A stretch of DNA of 20,126 nucleotides from CAG-582 sp964636965 (GTDB taxonomy: Bacteria; Bacillota_I; Bacilli_A; RF39; UBA660), in assembly GCA_964636965.1 (NCBI GenBank), contig CAZWST010000029.1, positions 1 through 20,126 on the forward strand, given 5' to 3'. Position 1 is the stretch's first letter. The number at the start of each line of letters is the position of its first letter. The position numbers and the translations under genes are program-made. This document shows positions 15,578 to 20,126 of this stretch, piece after piece. The notes under the pieces were generated by a model that did not search any database, was not told the DNA's origin, and saw nothing but the letters and a program-made list of their open reading frames with translations.

Positions 15578-15604
15578 ACATTTTTGATATAAATGACATA
15601 TAAT
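15575..15604 (+). promoter_or_regulatory. Promoter of the small plus-strand gene
   Basis: TAAACA (15575-15580) and a perfect TATAAT (15599-15604) are 18 bases apart, ending 16 bases before the ATG. It shares bases 15575-15577 with the divergent operon promoter. Confidence 0.55.
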
Positions 15605-15620
15605 TTAGTAGGTGGTAATT

Positions 15621-15857
15621 ATGAACTTCAATTTACCTTATATTTTGCAAAATGGCATGAAAATTCTTAACATAGTTAATAAAACTTTACCTTTAGTAAA
15701 AGAAGTTAATCCAGCTCTTAATTTTATACAAAAGAGATTAAAAATGCCAAAACAATTATCTACTTCTAATGATAATAAAAAGAGTCTTAATAAAGTAAAT
15801 AATCAAGACTATTCAATTAAAAATAATCAAAATAACACTTTAACTTTCTTTAGATAA
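15621..15857 (+). CDS. Small protein, possibly YqfQ/VrrA-like
   Basis: The 78-residue product starts at ATG 15621, because AGGTGG (15610-15615) lies 5 bases upstream; an in-frame GTG at 15612 falls inside that ribosome site. The first 40 residues form an amphipathic helix (LPYILQNGMKILNIVNK, then LPLVKEVNPALNFIQK) and the rest is a polar tail rich in Asn, Lys, Gln and Ser, probably disordered. The N-terminal pattern recalls the YqfQ/VrrA-like proteins of Bacillus, but this is a weak resemblance. No signal peptide or membrane span is seen. It is divergent from the pilus-type operon and shares its promoter region, and it overlaps the next gene at their stops by 8 bases. Confidence 0.6.
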   Translation: MNFNLPYILQNGMKILNIVNKTLPLVKEVNPALNFIQKRLKMPKQLSTSNDNKKSLNKVNNQDYSIKNNQNNTLTFFR

Positions 15858-16113
15858 GATTATATTTTTTTATTGTATATATAATTAAAGCAAAAAATAT
15901 TAAGACATTAATAACTAAAGATATGACGTTTAATGTCTTATTTTTGCTATGTATTAAAATGCCCGTATTAAAAATAATTGCAATTATAGATGATATCCCT
16001 GCAGTAACTGCATAGCTTAAATCTGTATTATCATCTGTTAGCATAAATAAAATTAAGGCGATATTTATTAAGACAACATAGAAGCTAATACGCTTTTTTT
16101 CAAATATATTCAT
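15850..16113 (-). CDS. Small multi-span membrane protein
   Basis: The 87-residue product has three hydrophobic segments (roughly residues 10-25, 34-52 and 60-80) with short charged ends, and no recognisable family. The start is put at the ATG at 16113, which has GGTGA 5 bases upstream; the ATG at 16125 lacks any ribosome site. No clear promoter precedes it, and the terminator of the ribosomal operon lies just upstream, so it may depend on read-through of that terminator. Its stop overlaps that of the convergent small gene by 8 bases. Confidence 0.65.
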   Translation of the reverse strand: MNIFEKKRISFYVVLINIALILFMLTDDNTDLSYAVTAGISSIIAIIFNTGILIHSKNKTLNVISLVINVLIFFALIIYTIKKYNLI

Positions 16114-16136
16114 TCTATTCACCATAAAAAGTTTAA

Positions 16137-16173
16137 CAAAAAAAGACTTGATTAGTCAACTAATTCAAGTCTT
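16137..16173 (-). terminator. Terminator of the ribosomal protein/rpoA operon
   Basis: On the minus strand an 8-bp outer stem (16166-16173 with 16043-equivalent 16143-16150) and a 5-bp inner stem (16060-equivalent 16160-16164 with 16151-16155) are separated by a one-base bulge around a 4-base loop, followed by a run of seven T residues (16138-16144). It overlaps the end of rplQ. Confidence 0.88.
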
Positions 16174-16493
16174 ACAGTTAAGGCATCATCGCCTTTTCTT
16201 TCTGTTAATTTAATAATTCTAGTGTATCCACCATTTCTTTCAGCATAACGAGGAGCTAGTTCATTAAATACTTTACTAACTACTGCTTTATCATTATGTA
16301 GGAAAGCAAGGGCTTTTCTTCTAGCTACTAAAGATCCGTCTTTTCCGTAAGTAATCATTTTATCTACAAACTTTCTAACTTCTTTAGCTCTTGCTTCAGT
16401 TGTAACAACAGCTTCGTTCATGATTACGTCTTTAGTAATACCAGCTAATATACTTCTTCTAATTCTAGATTCTCTACCTAATTTTCTATACAT
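16152..16493 (-). CDS. rplQ: 50S ribosomal protein L17
   Basis: L17 binds 23S rRNA near the exit tunnel. The 113-residue product has the standard length and motifs: MYRKLGRESRIRRSILAGIT at the start (rRNA-binding region), EARAKEVRKFVDKMITYGKDG, and the closing RNGGYTRIIKLTERKGDDA with an acidic end. AGGAGGTAAT precedes the ATG. It is the last gene of the operon, 22 bases after rpoA, and ends in a strong terminator. The ECF transporter genes that often follow in Firmicutes are absent here. Confidence 0.98.
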   Translation of the reverse strand: MYRKLGRESRIRRSILAGITKDVIMNEAVVTTEARAKEVRKFVDKMITYGKDGSLVARRKALAFLHNDKAVVSKVFNELAPRYAERNGGYTRIIKLTERKGDDALTVRLELVD

Positions 16494-16515
16494 CAGTATT
16501 ACCTCCTTTATTTAA

Positions 16516-17454
16516 TTAGTCGCGGAACTTAAGTCCCATTTCGTTAACTTTTTCAATTACTTCTTTTAATGACTTTTTACCTAAGTTTCTAATCTTAGTA
16601 ACTTCAGATTCTCTCTTATCAATTAAATCTTGCATTGTATGAATTCCAGCACGTTTTAAGCAATTGTATGCTCTAACTGAGAATTCAATTTCTTCAATTG
16701 GAGTTTCTAAAGTCTTAGTTATTGTATCAACTTTCTTTTCAGCTATGATTCCAGTAATATCAGCAATTTGATTTAAATCAGCTATGATATTTAAATGTTC
16801 AATTAATATTCTACTTGCAAGTGCCATACATTCTTCTGGAGTAATTGATCCATTAGTATATACATACATGATTAACTTATCATAGTTTTCATTGTGTCCA
16901 ACACGAGCACTTTCAGTTTCAAAATAAACTTTTTCAACTGGTGAATAGTTGGAATCTATTGGAATTAAACCAACAGTTTCTCCCAATAACTTTTTATTTT
17001 CTTTTGCATCAACATATCCACGACCATTATCAACAGTCATTTCAATATCAATTTTTCCACCTTTTACTAAATTACAAATAACTAAATCAGGATTTACTAT
17101 TTCTATATCAGCATCTCTTTCAATCATTCCAGCAGTTACTTCGCCTTCAGTAGATGCAGATAATCTCATGATTTTCTTTTCTGTTGAATGATTTTTAACA
17201 ACTAAGTTCTTAATATTAAGAACTATATTCATAACGTCTTCTCTTACGCCATCTATTTTTTGGAATTCATGTAAAACTCCATCAATTTTTATACTAGTTA
17301 CTGCGCTTCCTGGCATACTAGATAACATTACTCTTCTTAAAGCATTACCTATAGTTGTTCCAAAACCTCTTTCTAAAGGTTCTAATTCAAACTTTCCATA
17401 ATGTTTACTTTCAACATATTCAGTAATTTTATATTCTGGTTTTTCAAAATTCAT
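16516..17454 (-). CDS. rpoA: DNA-directed RNA polymerase subunit alpha
   Basis: Alpha forms the dimer on which beta and beta' assemble, and its C-terminal domain contacts activators and UP elements. The 312-residue product has the N-terminal dimerisation domain (LEPLERGFGTTIGNALRRVMLSSMPG split as two motifs near residues 22-47) and, after a linker near residue 230, the alpha-CTD with a helix-hairpin-helix (YNCLKRAGIHTMQDL, RNLGKKSLKEV). Length is normal. GAGGATG precedes the ATG. It lies between rpsK and rplQ without rpsD, the order seen in Bacilli. Confidence 0.99.
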   Translation of the reverse strand: MNFEKPEYKITEYVESKHYGKFELEPLERGFGTTIGNALRRVMLSSMPGSAVTSIKIDGVLHEFQKIDGVREDVMNIVLNIKNLVVKNHSTEKKIMRLSASTEGEVTAGMIERDADIEIVNPDLVICNLVKGGKIDIEMTVDNGRGYVDAKENKKLLGETVGLIPIDSNYSPVEKVYFETESARVGHNENYDKLIMYVYTNGSITPEECMALASRILIEHLNIIADLNQIADITGIIAEKKVDTITKTLETPIEEIEFSVRAYNCLKRAGIHTMQDLIDKRESEVTKIRNLGKKSLKEVIEKVNEMGLKFRD

Positions 17455-17482
17455 ATTTCATCCTCACTCTCTTAATTACTCG

Positions 17483-17869
17483 TTAATTTCTTGGACGTTT
17501 AGGTGGTCTACAACCATTATGTGGTACTGGTGTTTCATCAGTAATAGATGCTATTTCTAATCCAGCAGTTTGTAATGCACGGATTGCATTTTCTCTACCA
17601 TTTCCTACACCCTTAACAAATACATCAACTGTTATAACTCCAGCATTGTCTTTTGCAGATTTTCCAGCACTTTCAGCAGCAAGTCCAGCAGCATAAGGAG
17701 TTTTCTTTTTAGATCCTTTATAGCCAATTGTTCCACTTGATGCCCAGCTTATTGTATTTCCAGCATCATCTGTAATAGTAACTAAAGTATTATTGTATGA
17801 GCAAGAAATATGTGCTTGCGCTTTTGGTATATTCTTTTTAACTTTTCTTTTTCTTCTATTATAAGCCAT
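17483..17869 (-). CDS. rpsK: 30S ribosomal protein S11
   Basis: S11 lies on the platform of the small subunit near the decoding region and the E site. The 128-residue product has normal length, a Lys/Arg-rich start, the AHISCSYNNTLVTITDDAGN segment, the KTPYAAGLAAES motif, and the ending ITDETPVPHNGCRPPKRPRN (as two pieces: ITDETPVPHNG and CRPPKRPRN). GGAGG precedes the ATG with a spacer of 10 bases. It is 22 bases after rpsM and 28 bases before rpoA. Confidence 0.99.
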   Translation of the reverse strand: MAYNRRKRKVKKNIPKAQAHISCSYNNTLVTITDDAGNTISWASSGTIGYKGSKKKTPYAAGLAAESAGKSAKDNAGVITVDVFVKGVGNGRENAIRALQTAGLEIASITDETPVPHNGCRPPKRPRN

Positions 17870-17891
17870 TTTTTCTTAACCTCCGTTTCAA

Positions 17892-18266
17892 TTACTTAGT
17901 AGCTTTCTTTTTATTAGCAACTACTTTACCTTTACCCTTACGAGTTTTGGCATTACTTCTAGTACTTTGTCCATGTACAGGTAATCCTTTTTTATGTCTG
18001 ATACCTTGGTATGAACCTATTTCCATTTTGTTTTTGATGTTCATTTGAACTTCACGACGTAATTCTCCTTCAACAAGGTATTTATCAACTTCTCCACGAA
18101 GGACATTTTCTTGTTCAGGTGTTACATCTCTTACTTTCATTTCTGGATCGATGTTAACAGCATTACAAATTTTCTTTGCTGTACTTTGTCCGATTCCATA
18201 AATTGCAGTTAGCCCGATATATAAGGCTTTATCTTTTGGTAATTCAATATTCTTTATACGTGCCAT
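17892..18266 (-). CDS. rpsM: 30S ribosomal protein S13
   Basis: S13 sits in the head of the small subunit and contacts the P-site tRNA and L5 through the subunit bridge. The 124-residue product has normal length, the KALYIGLTAIYGIGQSTA helix-two-turn-helix region, GSYQGIRHKKGLPVHGQ, and the basic tail with NAKTRKGKGK and ANKKK. GGAG just before the ATG overlaps the end of rpmJ, so the two are probably coupled. Confidence 0.99.
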   Translation of the reverse strand: MARIKNIELPKDKALYIGLTAIYGIGQSTAKKICNAVNIDPEMKVRDVTPEQENVLRGEVDKYLVEGELRREVQMNIKNKMEIGSYQGIRHKKGLPVHGQSTRSNAKTRKGKGKVVANKKKATK

Positions 18267-18275
18267 AATAATCTC

Positions 18276-18389
18276 CTATCCTTGTTTTTGTTTGTGTTTT
18301 GGATTCTCACAAATAATCATTACTTTTCCTTTTCTTCTTATTACTCTACATTTAGGGCAAATCTTTTTAACTGATGCTCTTCTTTTCAT
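18276..18389 (-). CDS. rpmJ: 50S ribosomal protein L36
   Basis: This 37-residue protein is too short for most gene lists but clear: it begins MKRRASVKKICPKC, continues RVIRRKGKVMIIC and ends ENPKHKQKQG. Three cysteines (two in CPKC, one in IICEN) and the histidine in PKH give the zinc-binding (C+) form of L36. Its stop (18276-18278) lies 9 bases before the rpsM start. AGGAGGAAAAC precedes the ATG. It sits between infA and rpsM as in other Firmicutes. Confidence 0.98.
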   Translation of the reverse strand: MKRRASVKKICPKCRVIRRKGKVMIICENPKHKQKQG

Positions 18390-18403
18390 ATAAGTTTTCC
18401 TCC

Positions 18404-18616
18404 TTATTTTCTAAATTTTATAATCCCATGTGTTAAATCAGTTGGTGACATCTCTACTGTAACTCTATCGCCCGGTAAGATGCGTATTGTGTGTATACGT
18501 ATTTTACCAGAAACATGGGCAGTTACAATTATTTTATTATCTAGTTCTACTTTGTAGATTTCATGAGTAACTTCAATTACTGTTCCATCTACTTCGATTT
18601 TTTGCTCTTTAGCCAA
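18404..18616 (-). CDS. infA: Translation initiation factor IF-1
   Basis: IF-1 binds the A site of the small subunit and helps IF-2 and IF-3 set up initiation. The 70-residue OB-fold product contains EVDGTVIEVTHEIYKVEL, AHVSGKIRIHTIRILPGDRV, and SPTDLTHGIIKFR as recognisable pieces. The start is set at TTG (18614-18616): this gives the MAKEQKIEV start found in nearly all IF-1 proteins and follows an AGGAG(A)GTGA ribosome site. An in-frame GTG at 18623-18625 overlaps the map stop (GTGA), but lies only one base after AGGAG and would add three residues. The TTG choice leaves a 5-base gap after map. Confidence 0.95.
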   Translation of the reverse strand: MAKEQKIEVDGTVIEVTHEIYKVELDNKIIVTAHVSGKIRIHTIRILPGDRVTVEMSPTDLTHGIIKFRK

Positions 18617-18621
18617 TTTTT

Positions 18622-19371
18622 TCACTCTCCTGTAAGTATTTCATATCCATCTTCTCTAATTGCTACTGTATGTTCAAAATGTGCTGCAGGACGACCATCC
18701 TCAGTTACAATTGTCCAGTCATCATCAAGAAGTGCGACATACCTTTTGCCAGCTGTTAACATCGGTTCAACCGCGATTATCATGCCAGCCTTTAAAACAA
18801 TTCCAGTGTTGTATTTTCCATAATTTGGAACATCTGGTTCTTCATGTAATTCATGCCCTACTCCGTGACCAACAAGTTCTCTTACGACACCTAATCCGTG
18901 TTTTTCAGCATATTGTTGTATTCTTGCAGAGGCATTTCCCAATCTAGCTCCAGCTTTAAGTTCTTTAAGTCCTACATAAAGGGCTTTTTCTGTATGGTAC
19001 ATTAAATGTTCTTTTTCCTTATTAATGTGACCTACTGGATAAGACCAAGCTGAGTCAGAATGATAACCTTTATATAATGTACATATATCTAAAGTAACGA
19101 TGTCACCTTCTTTTAAATAAACATCTTCACTTGCAATTCCATGCACAACTTCATCATTAATTGAAATACAGATATTAGCAGGATATCCCTCATAGCCTAA
19201 GCAACTTGGGATACCGCCATGCTCACGTATGAACTTTCCTGCTTCATCATCTATTTCCTTTGTAGTAATGCCAGGTACTAACATACTTTTCAAGTGTTGA
19301 TGACACATATATGTTATATGTCCAGATTCTTTTATTAATTTAATCTCATCATCACTATAAACGTTAATCAT
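18622..19371 (-). CDS. map: Methionine aminopeptidase, type I
   Basis: The enzyme removes the initiator methionine from new proteins in the cytoplasm. The 249-residue product carries the five metal ligands of the pita-bread fold: Asp95, Asp106, His169, Glu202 and Glu233, with His77 (VVHGI) as the substrate-side histidine. Around them are LGYEGYPANICISIND, GHGVGHELHEEP and AVEPML. Type I is indicated by the length and the lack of the type II insert. It starts 8 bases before the end of adk (overlap 19364-19371) with GAAGGTG as ribosome site, so translation is coupled. Confidence 0.98.
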   Translation of the reverse strand: MINVYSDDEIKLIKESGHITYMCHQHLKSMLVPGITTKEIDDEAGKFIREHGGIPSCLGYEGYPANICISINDEVVHGIASEDVYLKEGDIVTLDICTLYKGYHSDSAWSYPVGHINKEKEHLMYHTEKALYVGLKELKAGARLGNASARIQQYAEKHGLGVVRELVGHGVGHELHEEPDVPNYGKYNTGIVLKAGMIIAVEPMLTAGKRYVALLDDDWTIVTEDGRPAAHFEHTVAIREDGYEILTGE

Positions 19372-20017
19372 TAATTACACCTTCAATTAAGTTGTTAGTA
19401 TTTTCTGGAGTACCACTATTATCAATTATATTTAAAATACCTTTTTCTCTATAGTAATTTAATAGAGGTTCAGTGTTTTCAATATATGCTTTGAACCTAA
19501 TCTTGAATGCTTCTTCCGTATCGTCAGTTCTACCTACTAGGTCACAACCACAATCATCACAAATAAATTCTTTTTTAGGTTTCATTGCACTTTCATATTT
19601 ATTATACCCGCGACTGCATTCTGGACAAGTTATTCTTCCTAGTGCTCTATGCATAGCAAGTTCCATGTCCATATCTAAGTATACCACAGCTTCAATACTT
19701 TTTTCTAAGCTTTCTAAAAGATTATCAAGTATCTTTGCTTGGGCAATATTTCTTGGATATCCATCTAATATAAATCCGTTATCAGTATCACTTTCTGCTA
19801 GTCTATTCTTTAGTAACTCCGTTACTATATCATCGCTTACAAATTGTCCACTGGATAATAATCCGCTAATTTTAATACCTAACTCAGTTTTTTTGTTAAC
19901 TTCATTTCTTAGAAGATCTCCTGTAGATATATGAACATATCCATGTTTACGCACTAGTATATCACTTTGCGTTCCTTTTCCTGCAGCAGGTGGTGCAATA
20001 AAGATTATATTCTTCAT
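19364..20017 (-). CDS. adk: Adenylate kinase
   Basis: Adk converts ATP plus AMP to two ADP. The 217-residue long-form product has FILDGYPR (82-89), the NMP-binding region, and a LID domain with four cysteines, Cys131, Cys134, Cys153 and Cys156, that should bind structural zinc, as in Gram-positive adenylate kinases. The phosphate-binding loop reads APPAAGKGT (8-16), where the family usually has GxPGAGKGT: both the first and third loop glycines are replaced by Ala. GKGT and all other key residues are kept, so the enzyme is probably active. The start overlaps the secY stop (ATGA). Confidence 0.98.
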   Translation of the reverse strand: MKNIIFIAPPAAGKGTQSDILVRKHGYVHISTGDLLRNEVNKKTELGIKISGLLSSGQFVSDDIVTELLKNRLAESDTDNGFILDGYPRNIAQAKILDNLLESLEKSIEAVVYLDMDMELAMHRALGRITCPECSRGYNKYESAMKPKKEFICDDCGCDLVGRTDDTEEAFKIRFKAYIENTEPLLNYYREKGILNIIDNSGTPENTNNLIEGVIND

Positions 20018-20126
20018 CTTCTATGTCTTCTCTTTCTCGAACCTTGATAACTACGAGAAACTACGCTACTTTCTAGTTGTTTATAAGTTTCAAGAGCAAC
20101 ACCAACTACGATTAAAAGTCCAGTAC
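20014..20126 (-). CDS. secY: SecY, preprotein translocase channel subunit (C-terminal 37 residues)
   Basis: Only the end of the gene is visible, as the product continues past the right edge. The last membrane helix ends in TGLLIVVGVALETYKQLES, which is the conserved C-terminus of SecY, followed by a basic tail ending in KRRHRR. The stop TGA (20014-20016) overlaps the adk ATG. SecY forms the membrane pore for the Sec pathway used by the secreted proteins encoded elsewhere in this window. Confidence 0.95.
   Translation of the reverse strand, partial: TGLLIVVGVALETYKQLESSVVSRSYQGSRKRRHRR

Noticed and set aside
18276..18389. UGA read as tryptophan (Mycoplasma code)
   Set aside because: TGA ends secY, map and the prepilin peptidase at the expected family C-termini, so the standard bacterial code applies.

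Overview
The window comes from a very A+T-rich, low-GC Firmicutes-like bacterium, most likely an uncultured member of the Bacilli/Mollicutes-related gut lineages. Evidence: the right end carries the conserved order secY-adk-map-infA-rpmJ-rpsM-rpsK-rpoA-rplQ with no rpsD between rpsK and rpoA, Shine-Dalgarno sites are strong (AGGAGG type), promoters are sigma-A type, and peptidoglycan genes (a penicillin-binding carboxypeptidase and a GH25 lysozyme) show that it has a wall. TGA is used as a stop (secY, map, the prepilin peptidase), so this is not the Mycoplasma code. The exact lineage is inference. No gene-free stretch exceeds 300 bases; the longest are 292-515 and 6955-7143.

Left part (1-9584): the 5' end of uvrB (minus); a secreted protein of unknown function and a radical SAM protein (both plus, each with its own terminator); then a minus-strand series read right to left: a 603-residue unknown protein, a D-Ala-D-Ala carboxypeptidase, two small membrane-anchored proteins, a SAM methyltransferase, and a 307-residue protein resembling a metallopeptidase that has lost its active site. 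Most of these have their own promoter and several end in a hairpin overlapping the stop codon, so they look like single-gene units. A small CmpB-family membrane protein (plus) faces them.

Middle (9577-15857): a protein-kinase-like gene, a GH25 lysozyme with no signal peptide, then a compact operon read right to left: a GspF/PilC-type inner-membrane protein with an unusual membrane-anchored N-terminal extension, a type IV prepilin peptidase, and a DUF2207 membrane protein whose start overlaps the peptidase stop. The operon promoter lies back to back with the promoter of a small plus-strand gene. The ATPase and pilins needed for a complete pilus or secretion machine are not in the window.

Right part (15850-20126): a small membrane protein, then the end of the ribosomal protein/RNA polymerase operon, closed by a strong terminator after rplQ. 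These genes supply translation initiation (infA), N-terminal methionine removal (map), nucleotide balance (adk), ribosomal proteins S13, S11, L36 and L17, the RNA polymerase alpha subunit, and the C-terminal tail of the SecY translocon.

I found no tRNA, rRNA, CRISPR array, insertion sequence or riboswitch. Several gene starts were reassigned from ribosome-binding-site and promoter positions, notably TTG starts for infA and the lysozyme.
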